A stretch of 64,000 bases of DNA from Chalara sp. BL73 (taxonomy: Eukaryota; Ascomycota; Leotiomycetes; Helotiales), in assembly GCA_918026815.1 (NCBI GenBank), contig CAKJVC010000001.1, positions 310,001 through 374,000 on the forward strand, written 5' to 3'. Below the pieces are notes generated by a model. That model worked only from the letters and a program-made list of their open reading frames with translations. It had not been told where the DNA came from and did not search any database. The translations under genes were made by a program, and so were the position numbers. This document shows, piece after piece, positions 34,501 to 46,197 of this stretch. How positions within the stretch are numbered: position 1 is the first letter of the stretch; each line of letters begins with the position of its first letter.

Positions 34501-36279
34501 TACAAAACAAACAATGTTGCCCCGAACTCGGTCTTATTTCCTGATGTATTGTCATCAAAATCATAATCGGGGAAGGCTGACATATATCACATGATCTGGA
34601 ACAAAGGTATTTACCCATCGAACCGAGAATTGTAACAGTACTCTATAAAAAAGGATTTCGGGTGTTCATTCATCGCTACAATCAATTGTTATAGTCATTT
34701 CTATGAGTACAATTTGCTATTTTACAAGTCATCCCTATTTCGTTGAAGAAATTCACATCAACCAGGTATTAGCAGAATGGTTAAATAACTTAGATCGCTT
34801 TGCTTCATCTATCTTAAAAGTAACTCATATATACCTTCTTCTGCGATACCTCTTCGCTATTTCAAATATATATAACTAAATATCTTGTTGTCCCCTGTCG
34901 TGTATCTGGATGAAGAACTAGCCCAACAATGCACAAGCATCCTCTATCTTCATGATGGCTTTGCCCCAGCCATCTTGCCGTCTCTCTTCGTACCATCTTC
35001 CTTAGTCCCACTCCTATGAGCAGCTCAATAGAGTCTGCCTGGAAGCGTACCTCTATTAAATCTTCTGCCGCTCCCAAGGATGTTGCTGAGTCACATGTTT
35101 AATTCAAGTAATCAAGCCCAATTGATTCCAATGTCGAACTCCAGATCCTGATGGATGGTGCCTGAGGTATTTCAAAAGTGTCACGGATGAGTCTAGAAGA
35201 ATTTCCTTGGACACAAGTGAACAAGATTTTAGATGGAAACCAGAACCTTTGTATTTGAGAATACCCATGTATCTCATCAAACATTTGACTGCAGCCTTCG
35301 TGGCGGTGCAACAAACACAAGGAACCCCCGAGACACTTCGCCTTCGGAGCAAAATTTACAGTGAAAGCAAGGACTTGGTCAATGCGATAGTTGATGGAAG
35401 AAGAACCCACGAGGCTGCTCAGAGTATAAGGCTGACGTGATGAACAGGGACATAATTGATTGGAATGAGAGAGATAGAGGGCTTATTGAAGGAACGTTTA
35501 TTGTAGTGGTCACTCAGACACTGAGCCAAAGAAGAGCAACAACAGAACCTCCTGCCTAGCGATCGGGCTATTGGCATTTACTTGATGAGTGCTTGTTCAT
35601 TGTTGTGAACCTGAGCTCTATCCTAAGTAATAGGTCAGTATTTATAGACAGTGGACTTCATGTTCTCGTTTGGGAAGATTTTGACTTTGTCTATGGTCAT
35701 AAAGTATAAGTGTATCCAGAATTTGGACAACTTTCGAATTTGATCAATATCTTAACTGTATGAGCATGTATCAAGAGAAATATGTCTTCATATCTTATGA
35801 CCTGATACCTCACCAAACGCGAAACCCCGTCGGCTGAGATACGCTTCGTAGTCAGGTGCTGCCAAGGTTCTCCTCCTTAGAATCAATAGGGCTCGCTTAT
35901 GATATATCTCGCTGTATGCTTTCCATATGGATATTCTACCTAAAGTGAAATATTTGGAATCCTTTGGTAATAGTCAGTAGATAATATAGCCATTTAACAA
36001 ATGTTTCAGTACGCTTATTTTGTTGCTTTGAATTTTGGTCAAATCAGCCTAATCACATGCTACCCGCTCGACCAAAAGTGAAGGCATTCATTCACCTGCG
36101 CGTCTTCACCTCAATATATTGACGAGGCGGTGAATTTGTTCCTTATCCCTTCACTTCCAATTCCATACCCTCGACTCCACCACACTCTTCTTCACCTACC
36201 GTCATCACCAAACACTTCTACTCAAGCTTACCATATCTTCGCACGATCTGCCGGGCTTAGTGCTTCGAGCGATGTCAAG
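31569..36279. other. 4.7-kb gene-poor region
   Basis: No supported gene. A minus-strand frame with ATG at 34237 (129 residues, one hydrophobic segment FVFLVIIFLHLW) and overlapping frames at 35099-35440 were examined and not accepted. The right end, with short CT-rich runs around 36165-36190, is the probable promoter and leader of the four-repeat gene. Confidence 0.45.
31655..31664 (-). promoter_or_regulatory. TATA-like element of the PIR gene
   Basis: On the coding strand AATATTTAAG lies about 90 nt before the ATG at 31568. It is AT-rich within a GC-richer flank. Pattern-based only. Confidence 0.3.
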
Positions 36280-38634
36280 ATGGCTAACCTCGATACTGTT
36301 CCCTACGCAAGCAAAGCAGATACAGAATTTAATACAGAGAATTCGGATTATACTCGTCAAGTGCCAGGCACGCCGATTATCAAAGTCTCCCGTGAAGCTG
36401 CCGAACGCTTACAGCCAACGATGTCAGCGGGACTGAAAATGCATGGGCAGCAAATCACCTCCGGGAAGCAGACAGATACTGCGATACCTATTCAAAACTG
36501 GTGGATGGACGCTACTGCTGACGCTACCAAGGTCAGTGGCAAAGTCGAGCAGGATGCTTACGATCTCTTGAGCGGCTTAGAAAAGATACTTGACTCTAAG
36601 GAGGGTGAGCAACAACTAAGCAGGTCTGCTACAAAGAATGCACATGGCCAACAAATTCCTGCAGGACCCGCGACATCAGTGGGCAGTCCTGTGAGATCTG
36701 TTTATCAAAATCAGAGGCTAAGACCTAACTGGCGACCATATGTGGAAGATGACCAAGTTATAGATATTAGATATCAGATTCTGAAGGAGCTCAACGCCGA
36801 TCCATACGTGGTGGCTGCTGATCTACAGTTTATGACACGGCGCAAAAACCGTGCTTATCACCGTCAAACCATCAGCCCTAGTCTCGCAGAGAGGGTAGCA
36901 ACAGTCAACGACAGATGGGTATTCAAAAATTATGGTTTGAAGGTGGTGGCAATGCCAAATACTTCCAACCAGCAGAGTATCCGACGCGCTACCCTTGCTT
37001 CAGCAGATTCAAATCTCTCAAAAAAGAAGGGAATGAAAAAGAGCAATCAAGGGCAGCCTGGGGAGAAGTCCAGCCCGACACGAAAGATTCCCCGTCGAAA
37101 TGAGGAAGAGGCTGCAAGTCTTCGCCAAGAGCAACTGGACGAGCTCAACTCTGACCCATTCATGGCAGCTCATAGTCTGAAGTTTGTGTGGGGAAGCGAC
37201 GAAGTTCCTCTCCTTTTGAGAGAATCCATTTCTACGAAGCTGGGAAAGAAAGTGGCCAAGCTTCATAAAAAATGGTTCTTCAAAGGTTACGGTCTGCAGA
37301 TTGTGGCTGTTAAACAGGCTCCGGTTGAGCAGCTTTTGCCAGAAGCTCCGGCCGCTGGTGCTTCGGCGGATGAAGCCGCCCTATTGATATCTGAACCCAA
37401 AAAGACAGAGGTATTCTCGGATGAGGCGATAATGAGAGATATCTCTCAGGAAGAGGAACAGGAAGATGACAGTATCCTGTTAATAGACAATGCTCACCGG
37501 CGCGATCAAAAAAACGCCGACAGAGCGGTTCTGATGCGGGCTTATAAGTTGAGGAATGCCAACGCTGGAGCTCTTATAATCAAACATGCTCTGCAGCTAG
37601 TGGAACTACATTGTGACCCTCAATATGACAGCCTTATACCAAATATTCGTCTACCTGATAGGGAAGACAAGAAGCTAAGAAAGGTTATGAATCGGCTCAA
37701 TCAGAAGTGGTTTTTCAAGAACTATAGCTTGCGGGTTGTGGTGGTTTACCAGGCCATGGCTCCGCAGATATTATCAGGTGCCACACAAGCATTAGAGAAC
37801 GGTATAAACTCACCAATAATGCCCATGCCAGACAAAGAGGATGATATGATTGTGCAAGGGGATGGTCCCGACCATGGACAGAAATCTGGCCTGCAAAGAG
37901 TACATATTTACGAAGAAGAATATATTGCTACACTAGCCCGGGCTGAAAAACTAGAGGAAGCCAACGCAGACCAGTTCATGATGGATTGCGATTTGGAGTT
38001 TATAGTCCAGCCTCCAGATACGGATTATGCCGATTTCGTCCCTGATGTCATTATACCCGGCAGAAAGCAGAACCAGCAGCTCAAGGCCAAGCTGAAGCAC
38101 CTCAACCGCGACATCTCCTTTAAGAACTACGGCATGCGGGTGGTCGCAGTTACGAAGGAGGTGGCACAACAGATCGTATCAGACGCCGCGCGCAACTCGA
38201 TAAATGAAGCCAGTTCTCCCCCAACACCTACACGAAGAGCAGCTACCGACGGTGAGGCCAACCCCGCTAGCCCTCCCACACAAGAAGATACACCACTTAT
38301 CCCTTCGGCCTCATGGCCAGGGTATGAGTTCCCACCGTCACCACCAACCACCAACCCAACACAGCCATCCGGACCCAAACCCCTCTACAGCCAGGTCCTC
38401 CGGTCATTCCAGCCTTTGCTCTGCCCTAAGAACGCTACTCCCGCATCGCCCGCCTCCCTCAGCAGAACGCAGAAGATCCGCCTTGCCAAGGAAGCTCGAG
38501 ACCTTAGGTTCTTCCAAGAGCACGACGGTGTGCCGCGGAAGCGCAAGAGCGAGCTCGTGGACCCGCGGTCCGCCATGGCGAAGCGGAGGATCTGCGATAA
38601 TGACCAAGAGGATGTTTCGAGGGAGTTGCTTTGA
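36280..38634 (+). CDS. Unrecognised 784-residue protein with four diverged internal repeats
   Basis: I do not recognise this family. ATG 36280 (MANLDTVPYASK) is taken; the open frame runs upstream to a GTG but has no earlier ATG. The core contains four copies of a 64-74-residue unit at residues about 163-226, 281-345, 418-490 and 552-625. Each begins with a helix-like stretch ending in (L/A)N(A/S)(D/G), continues through DP(Y/F)-like, a variable acidic loop and a Lys/Leu helix, and ends in the signature WFFKNYGL(R/K)VVAV (variants WVFKNYGLKVVAM, WFFKGYGLQIVAV, WFFKNYSLRVVVV, ISFKNYGMRVVAV). Acidic, Ser-rich linkers separate the units. The N-part has two HGQQI motifs; the C-part is Pro/Thr-rich, with a basic KRKSELVDP...MAKRR end that could be a nuclear signal. 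There is no signal peptide or membrane span, and no intron is required. Multi-unit architecture suggests a binding scaffold, but that is inference. Confidence 0.8.
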   Translation: MANLDTVPYASKADTEFNTENSDYTRQVPGTPIIKVSREAAERLQPTMSAGLKMHGQQITSGKQTDTAIPIQNWWMDATADATKVSGKVEQDAYDLLSGLEKILDSKEGEQQLSRSATKNAHGQQIPAGPATSVGSPVRSVYQNQRLRPNWRPYVEDDQVIDIRYQILKELNADPYVVAADLQFMTRRKNRAYHRQTISPSLAERVATVNDRWVFKNYGLKVVAMPNTSNQQSIRRATLASADSNLSKKKGMKKSNQGQPGEKSSPTRKIPRRNEEEAASLRQEQLDELNSDPFMAAHSLKFVWGSDEVPLLLRESISTKLGKKVAKLHKKWFFKGYGLQIVAVKQAPVEQLLPEAPAAGASADEAALLISEPKKTEVFSDEAIMRDISQEEEQEDDSILLIDNAHRRDQKNADRAVLMRAYKLRNANAGALIIKHALQLVELHCDPQYDSLIPNIRLPDREDKKLRKVMNRLNQKWFFKNYSLRVVVVYQAMAPQILSGATQALENGINSPIMPMPDKEDDMIVQGDGPDHGQKSGLQRVHIYEEEYIATLARAEKLEEANADQFMMDCDLEFIVQPPDTDYADFVPDVIIPGRKQNQQLKAKLKHLNRDISFKNYGMRVVAVTKEVAQQIVSDAARNSINEASSPPTPTRRAATDGEANPASPPTQEDTPLIPSASWPGYEFPPSPPTTNPTQPSGPKPLYSQVLRSFQPLLCPKNATPASPASLSRTQKIRLAKEARDLRFFQEHDGVPRKRKSELVDPRSAMAKRRICDNDQEDVSRELL
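36766..38154 (+). repeat. Four protein-level repeat units
   Basis: Units lie at about 36766-36957, 37120-37314, 37531-37749 and 37933-38154, spaced 354, 411 and 402 nt apart (start to start). They match at protein level only, mainly in the closing F-K-N-Y-G-x-x-V-V-A signature, so the duplications are old. Confidence 0.75.
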
Positions 38635-39149
38635 TTTTTTTTCGCTCTCTCTTTGTGGGACGGAAGGGTGGAACGGGGAGGCTGAGGGTGTGGAGGATGG
38701 TAGGTAGGGGAGTTGCTTAGATGATGGGTTAGAGGATGGGGGAGGGATTGTGATGAGATGTAGATATAGATAGTAGAATTAGGGAAATGCTTTCGTGTTA
38801 ATCTGCTTGTTGTGTTGCAAATTACGAAGGTGATATGTGAACGTATTGATGTCCTTGACCAAGTCGCAAATGCTATCTTTGAATTGTAGGTGTGCGTATT
38901 CTCTTGGTGAAAAATATACATATCCATCTAAATGCTGGCGTGAACTGCGGAATCCGATAGGACAACCTGATAGTAGGCCTAAAATTGAAGAACCAGCTGG
39001 CAAGCTGTTACCCCTAAGTACGGCAGTGGACCATATATTAAATGGTGGTGGGAGCATGTTATGGATGAGTGCTCTTGTTGCCGAGTCAAGGTTATTAGAT
39101 TTAAGGGACCGAGTGGAGGGGTCTATTTGATTGTTGTAAATATATCCTA
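38635..39149. other. Intergenic between convergent genes
   Basis: 3' flanks of the four-repeat gene and the Rqc2-like gene. Purine-rich just after the stop at 38634. No gene is seen. Confidence 0.5.
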
Positions 39150-42100
39150 TTACCGTTTCTTCCCCTTCCCTCCCTTTGAATTGCCGCCTTTTTTGTTTTC
39201 TGAGCCTTTTGCAGCAGCAGCAGCACCGCCACTCATCATAACACGCACTTTCCCTACCGTAATTGTATTCACAACCTCCTCAGCCTTCCAGCCTTTCAAC
39301 AGCTCTAACTCTCTGGGCCAGATCCTCTCGTTATCTTTACTTTCCTGATCCACCCATTTGGGGTTGATACCCTCTGTCCACTTGCCAAGAATCTCCTTAA
39401 CCGCTTTGCCTTTCTTCGCAGTCCCGGGTTGGAGCTTGACTTTATATTTGCATTTACCCATCGCTGACCAAGGGGCACACATCGGAATGGCTTCCAATAT
39501 CTCATCGCCTGGCAAAGCCGTCCCTATCAACCTCTCTATTTCACTGACATTGTCCTCTCCATCATCGATTTGGATGTCATTTTCAAGCATAGCCTTTCGT
39601 CTCGCTTCATGTTCCGCCATTTCATTCTGCGTCCTTTGATGCTGGGCCCTCCTCCTCTCCTTCTGAAACGCAAGTTCTTTTTCTCGATCGGCTTTAGCCT
39701 TGGCCTCCGCCTCTGCTTTCTGCACACCGGCGACAGAGCCGAGAATCTTTTGGGCTAGAAGCCGATCTTCTTCGTCTTGATCTTTGTATTTCGCGGCTAT
39801 CTTTTTGGCTTTCGCTTTCTGGCCGCGTTTTCTTGGGGCAGGACCTTTCTTGCCTTGATTGGTAGTGGTTGTTGACGGCGCATAGGTGCTGGCATTGTCT
39901 TCTGATTCTGAATTAGGTTGGTCGCCTTCTCCAGCATCTACATCTGGCTCAGGCTTAACATTTTCGTCGGCTCATTTTTCCGGCTCTTTCTTGTCCGCCC
40001 GAATGCGAAGGTGATATTTCCTGTGTCGGTGCTTCTTCCTCATTACTTCCTGCGGGAACTTTAGGTTGTGTCTAAGAAGATTGGCTCGAGGCTCCAGATT
40101 CTCGTCGTCCTGGTCCACATCAGAGTCTGTTTCGTCGCCATCCACACTGCCCTCATCTTCGATAGCCTTCGGATTATCTTGCCCTCCAATCGACTCCGCG
40201 GCAGAAGATACCGCTGAGCTACTTTCCTGAACCCTATACTTGACATGTTTTGCCTTACTTTCGTCACTAATTTGGAAAATGACACCAAATCCTAAAATCA
40301 GTTGAGCAGGCGGCAAGAAATTCTTCTTCCCACGGACCATGAAACTACCGACTGGAAGAAACTCTCCAGTAGGGGCAGACTTAGACACTTGGTCAGCATT
40401 AACCCACCACGCAGACATGCCAGCCTTCGAATCCCAAGCACTCGATGTTGCTACTGCTAAAGTTCCAGCTTGCGATAATGTTGATGGTGGAATTGGTGCG
40501 TCTGGGGTCTTGGGATTGTTCTTAATAACGACCGACGCTGCGCCAGAAAGGTCAGCGGAGAGGTAGATATCCCCCCTTTTCAGGTGCTTCTTGTAAATGA
40601 TTTCATTCTGTTGAGCATCTTTTCCACCTAGTACAAGATATCCGTCCGATGAGGTGAACCATGCAAACTTTTCAAACCACAATTGCTTCCTCACAGGGCG
40701 CAATACGGCTTTCTCTGTCTTTAGGCCCTTCTTGAGGTGTTGTGCAATTTTAGCTTCCTGACTTTTCAGCGCCAACGCTGATGATTCCAAGGTTTTTGCC
40801 TCCTTTTGCTTTGCAGATTTCTTTTGTATGTGGTACTCTCTCGCATTGGCATATGGCGATAATGACAGGTCGGTATCGATGGCCAACCGTTGCTCCGCTT
40901 GCTTTTGATTCTGCTCCTTCTGAGTCTTTTGCTCACGTTCGTCGTCTTCGCTTTCGGACACGTCGCTCGCTGTTTCGTAACCAGGATCATCTTCTTCATC
41001 ATCCGCTACTTCCTCGTCTAACAACAACGTGATAGTATTCTCTTCCAACTTCAGAGGCAACCTAATAATTGCGGCCACCGGATTGTTTCGCTTCTGCTCT
41101 AGCTCAATGAGCTTCCCAATCTCCACCCAATCCATTCCTTGCGCGATTAGACCATTGACTGCATCCATAGCTTCCTGTACTCTTTCCGCGTTTGCTTCTA
41201 ATGCACTAGCTTTTCGAATGTTAAGCTCTTGCACCTCTAGCAATCCATCCAAACGTTTCACCTGATCTTGACGCGCAGCCTCGATTTTCCGCTTCGCAGC
41301 AAGCTCTCTTTCTTCAAGTCTGGACTCTAATTTCTGTCCCTCGATTGACGAGAAGAACTCATCAACAGTCTTATTGAAACCTTGAAATTCCAAGAACGTA
41401 GAAGTAGGATCCTCCTCAAACTGCCGTGGCCGGAAAGGGTGAAAATCGTCATATATTAGCGTTTTCCGTGATGTATCATCATCCGTAGCGCCATATTTCT
41501 TCTTTGCGATGATATAGCCCTTCGTAACATCAGAGCTGGTAATCTCCTGTATAACCTTCTGCGCATCCTGCAAACATCGCATAAGATGCTCTAAGAGGCC
41601 CTCATTCTCCAGTACATCTCCTGGCTTCAATGTCGAGTCAAATTGTAACACGCGCATAGAGTGATCTACAAGCATAGGCGGAAACTCCGTGATAGAGACC
41701 GCAAGGGCTTTCCGTAGAGCATCTTTAGCAGGCTTTTTCGTCTTCTTTCCAGCAACCAGCGTCCCTTCTCCACGCTCTACAGCCTTTTGTAACGCCGTTC
41801 GTAATCGCTCAGTTGTCAGTGGTGGAATCCCTTCATAATTCTGCCGATTCTGAAGACTATACTTTAGTCCGACCCGCAGTTGCTCCTGCCCCTCTCCCTC
41901 GGGCACAATCCGCTGCAGGGCTAGAATACTGAGATCCTCGCTCGTCAAGATGATATTGCCACCGGCATAGAACTCCAGAAAAAAGCTTATACTGTCCCTC
42001 GCTAAATTGGAACTCGATGATCCGGTCTGTGCCGACCTGTGCCACCTTCGTGACTCTTCTCGTCTTCAGGAATTTCCGGAGACGAGTAACGAAGTGTGAC

Positions 42101-42373
42101 GGTTCGGCGGCAGTAGCACGGGCAAAATCTGTGAGATGACATCGAAAACCAGAGTCAATAATTATCTGCTGCTTGTTGTTTGGCTTTGCAAATTTTACAA
42201 GGAAGATTTTGGTAGAGAGGTCGTAGATATTGGATACTCGTAAAGTGAGGAGCGCTGCTGACAGTTCGTGGGCTATGACCTGATAGTAGCATGTAAGCCA
42301 CAGATATTGGAGTTATCTGAGAGTGAGAAAAGGTATTTACCTTGACATCTAAAGAAGAAAAGCGTTGCTTCAT
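39150..42373 (-). pseudogene. Rqc2/Tae2/NEMF-like ribosome quality-control protein, apparently interrupted
   Basis: Rqc2 binds stalled 60S subunits, recruits Ltn1 and drives C-terminal tailing. All parts are visible: MKQRFSSLDVK (exon 42341-42373), a 61-nt intron 42280-42340 (GTAAAT...TATCAG), then VIAHELSAALLTLRVSNIYD, RCHLTDFARATAAEPSHF, the coiled-coil middle, KFAWFTSSDGYLVLGGKDA, RGDIYLSADLSGAASVVIKN, and the C-terminal NFACT-C part (CAPWSAMGKCKYKVKLQPG...KKGKAVKEILGKW). Two lesions occur. A T6 run (41979-41984) has one base too many, so YKLF passes out of the frame that continues LEFYAGGNIILTSEDL. An in-frame TGA at 39972-39974 interrupts the charged linker before the C-terminal part, and the same frame then stays open to 39150. 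Either this is a recent pseudogene, or the T6 indel is an assembly error and the TGA needs explaining separately. Full length would be about 1050 residues, normal for the family. Confidence 0.85.
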
Positions 42374-43257
42374 ATTGTACAGTTCTGCGTTTTTGAAAGG
42401 TATGATGTAAATGGAGGGGCAACGTTAACAATGATGCGAAGTGCCTTTTTGCCAAGAAATACAAGCGGCCACGGTGGGGCAGTATTAGTCAAATGGTGCT
42501 TTTACATACTTTAACTACATGCCAAAATAGTACAGACCGCGAACAAACCAAAGAGTATATAATTCTACTGATGTTTAAATAATCAACTGTAGTAACCAAG
42601 CAGTAATGAGTGTATTTCAGTGTTTATAATTTCAAAAGCTATGCAAAATACCAATAAATTCTTAAAAGTAACAATACCTAGCCTAAGCGTGTACAAATGG
42701 GAAAAACTGGGCACATACAAAGTACTGTTTGCTATGGATGATATCGTTGAATATTTTCCTCTTTGCACAACTCTTAAGTTTCAAATAAGCCACATAGCTA
42801 AATCAATAGAATAATTCTGGTTAGTTGTTCTTCGTCATCATGTTGTGGTCTGACATTATGAGCCACTGCTCTAAAGACGCAGCATCGTTGGTCATGACGC
42901 TAAGAAATTAGCCTCCTGCAGATGTATCATATAAATTGTTTTGACACCGATGACCTTCTGCTATCCTATAACCCTTTTGTTCCTATCCTGAACATGATTG
43001 CGCCCATATCACGATAGGATTTGAGCTAGTACAGGTGGTTCCATTAGCTTCATGCCATTTATTGCCCCAATCTTGCTTGCCAGTGGATTTCTCAATTGCC
43101 TCCCCTATCTTTGCTACTCTTCTGACTTCGCAAGCCTCCACCTGTTGAAATCCTACCGCTATACAAGACTTTATCATTACTATATTCGAGAGGATGCCAA
43201 CGATTTATGATGTCACTACGTACTTATTGAGACACGAGATCCTGATAGTGTGCAATT
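42374..43257. other. Divergent intergenic region: Rqc2-like / NLR
   Basis: AT-rich; small frames (42583-42814, 42983-43177) show nothing recognisable. It provides upstream sequence for both the minus-strand Rqc2-like gene and the plus-strand NLR. Confidence 0.5.
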
Positions 43258-46197
43258 ATGCGCCTTTTAGAACTTAAAAATAATGGCGAGTTCAGCCTAA
43301 CCAAAAATCTTATCGACAACATTCCTCCCTATGCAATACTTTCACATACTTGGGGTAATGATGATGAAGAAGCCACCTTTCGAGACTTGACAAAAGGTGT
43401 GGGGAAGAGCAAGGCCGGCTATAGAAAGATTCGGTTCTGCGCAGAACAAGCTATCAGAGATGGCCTTCAGTACGCCTGGGTAGACACTTGCTGTATCGAT
43501 AAATCGAATAATACCGAGCTCTCGGAGGCTATTAATTCTATGTTTCGCTGGTATCGTGAAGCGTCTAAATGCTATGTGTACCTGTCAGATCTTTCGACAA
43601 ACAACTCTGATAAAAATATTCAGTTCTCTACATATATGTGGGAATCAGCTTTTCGCAACAGCAGATGGTTTACTCGGGGCTGGACCCTTCAAGAGCTGAT
43701 CGCTCCAGTATCGGTTGAGTTCTTTTCTAGGGAAGGCAAACGACTAGGTGACAAGCAATCACTCGAACAACAAGTTCACGCGGCAACAGGGATTCCCGTT
43801 AATGCTCTTAGAGGGAGTTCTCTGTCTTATTTCTCCGTCTCTGAGCGAATTTCATGGGCAGAAAATCGAGAGACTAAACGCCAAGAAGACAAAGCATACT
43901 CCCTTATGGGTGTTTTTGACATCCATATGCCGCTTATTTATGGCGAGGGGAGGGAAAATGCATTCATACGGCTCCGTGATGAGATCAACAAGCGTTCAAC
44001 GAGTAAGACTATCAATTGTCTTAGAATCGATGATTTGTATAAGCAAGGTAGATTTTACTCTCCCTACTTTTGGATAATCTCTAAGTAAATGGCAGACAAT
44101 TCAAGGGTTTGCCTTGCATCCCTCACCCCAACTAATCAAGAAGATCTTCGGAACAGAGCGATGACGCGGTATCAAACAGCATGCCAATGGTTTCTCAACG
44201 AATCCCGATTTCAGGAATGGAGGACGAGTGGCTGTTCGGATCTGCTCTATATTACAGCAAGCGCTGGCTGTGGCAAAACTACAATTGCGGCTCATATCAT
44301 AAACGCTCTTCAGCGAAAACCTACCATCGATTTGCCTCAAAACCAAGGTCAAAAGGAACAGAAACTAGAAAACACTCTACTGCTATATTTCTTTTTTCAG
44401 AAAGTCAATGTCGACGACGAAGGAACTGCACTAGCTGCATTACGGACTCTTATCAGCCAATTGATTCATCAGATGCCAGATCTCTACCAGCTGCTTCGGC
44501 GACAGTATGATATCCTTACCTTCAAGGGGCATGCATCGTGGTCCTGGGAACCGCTTTTATCTGTCTTCCTAGGCATGGTCCAGCAGATCCAAGTTCGGAC
44601 ACTTGTAACGACATACATTGTATTAGATGGAATGGACGAGTGCTCGGACGAGTCTCGCCGCAAATTTTTGACATGCCTGGGTTCTCTTGTCGAAGATCAA
44701 ACAGTCCCCACCTTGAACCGGCCAGGATCAGTTTTGAAAATCCTTATTACTAGTCGACCAGACGAAGAAATCTTTGACATTATCCCCTTTTCGAAACATT
44801 TTGAGATCACAGATTCTCTCACCACAGACGATATAGGCACATTAATTGTTACTGGTGTAGAGCAGTTAGGAAACCGCAGGCATCTCGCTCCAGACGTTCA
44901 ATCTGCGATTAAGAACTTTCTCTATACTAATGCTAAAGGCATGTTTCTATGGGTCGTGCTTGTACTCCAAGAGCTAGATCGCAGAGATGAACGTCTCACA
45001 GACGATTTAATTGCAACCCGTCTGAGAAAAGTGCCTCTCACATTAGCTACCGTTTACGAAGGCATTCTCGAGAATGCCCCAAAATCGCGTCGCGACGACA
45101 TGTGGCGCATACTGCGTTGCATGCTCATCAGCGTCCGTGTGATGAGTCCTATTGAGCTCAAGGCTGCTCTCTGTATTGAGATAGGCATTTCAGAATGGCA
45201 TGATTTTATAGGGGATGTTAAGCAGCTCTGCGGTTCGCTGATCAGAGCCACGGATGACAAGGTTCGGTTTGTTCATCAAAGTGCACAAGATTTTCTCGAA
45301 ACCTATGCGTACCGCACATCGACAGAGCAGCCTCACGGAATTTTCTGGCAGCCTGGGGAAGCCGAAATTCAAATTACAACGGTTTGCCTGAAGTACCTGC
45401 TCCAGGATGGACTACTTATCGAAGTATACAACATATATCCTGGTAGAATAGTGCCTTTAGAATACGAAGAATTGATGCATGACATTCTAAAGAAGTGGCC
45501 GTTCTTGAGTTATGCGGCTGAATACTGGGCCTTCCACCTCAGAAATTTGAAGCAACCTAATCAGAACATTCTTAGATTAACACTCGTACTGCTGAGCACG
45601 CAGATGAATCGCGATATGTTGATGAGAATCCTATTTTTCTTCACTCACTATAGGACTGCTTGCACACCGAGAGAAGGCACCCAGCTTCACATTGCAGCAT
45701 ATCTCGATCTATCTTGGCTCGTTGCAGGATACATCCATACACGGGTGGACGTCAACGCTGTATCAGACAGTGGAGACACCGCGTTGATATGGGGATCGGA
45801 AATGGGCAGTACAGAGAGCGTCCAGCTTCTTCTCCAAGCTGGCGCAAATCCTAACATTGTTGAATATGACGGCTGGTCTCCCCTTCACTGGGCAACTACG
45901 AATGGACATGCCGAGATTTGTAAGCTTCTGCTAGAACACGGAGCATGCATTGATGCCGTTGATGATCACGGGGCAACTCCACACCATTTAGCCCTTTCTA
46001 GAGGCCATGATATGGCTTTGGCTGAGTTAGATCGGTTCAGGGCGAAGGGTACCACATCGAAAGACCAAGATGCCGAAGGAGAATATCGGGATTTGTCGAA
46101 AGCTCCACGGCGACCCAACAACATTCACCAAGGGCTGTATAATGGACGTCTAGCCATGAGCACATTTCCACACCTGCATGAGACTGGACGGGAATGA
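43258..46197 (+). CDS. HET-NACHT-ankyrin NLR-like protein
   Basis: Fungal NLRs of this layout act in non-self recognition and programmed cell death. The HET domain (residues 1 to about 235) has AILSHTWG, YAWVDTCCIDK, CYVYLSDL, WFTRGWTLQELIAP and YSLMGVFDIHMPLIYGEG. The NACHT domain has P-loop ASAGCGKTT (about residues 303-311) and Walker B YIVLDGMDEC, followed by ITSRPDEEI. Ankyrin units (about 774-890) include GTQLHIAAYLDLSWLVAGYI, GDTALIWGSEMGSTESVQLL, GWSPLHWATTNGHAEICKLL and GATPHHLALSRGHDM. The HET and NACHT frames are the same frame, parted by TAA at 44086-44088. A predicted 93-nt intron 44003-44095 (A|GTAAGA...ATGGCAG|AC) removes it, giving exons 43258-44002 and 44096-46197 and 948 residues. 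The junction is then NSRVCLASLTPTNQED, like the linker between HET and NACHT in related proteins. Unspliced RNA would encode a 276-residue HET-only protein. Confidence 0.88.
44003..44095 (+). other. Predicted 93-nt intron containing the NLR in-frame stop
   Basis: The 5' site GTAAGA is close to consensus and the 3' site is ATGGCAG. The length is a multiple of three and both flanks share one frame. It contains TAA immediately followed by ATG (44086-44091), so gene callers may wrongly report two genes. The branch site is weak (CTCTAAG), which could favour retention. Confidence 0.6.

Noticed and set aside
44086..44091. Two separate genes (HET protein and NACHT-ankyrin protein) parted by TAA-ATG
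   Set aside because: Both are in one frame, there is no room for a promoter, and a good intron removes the stop and leaves a family-like linker. A single gene is more likely.
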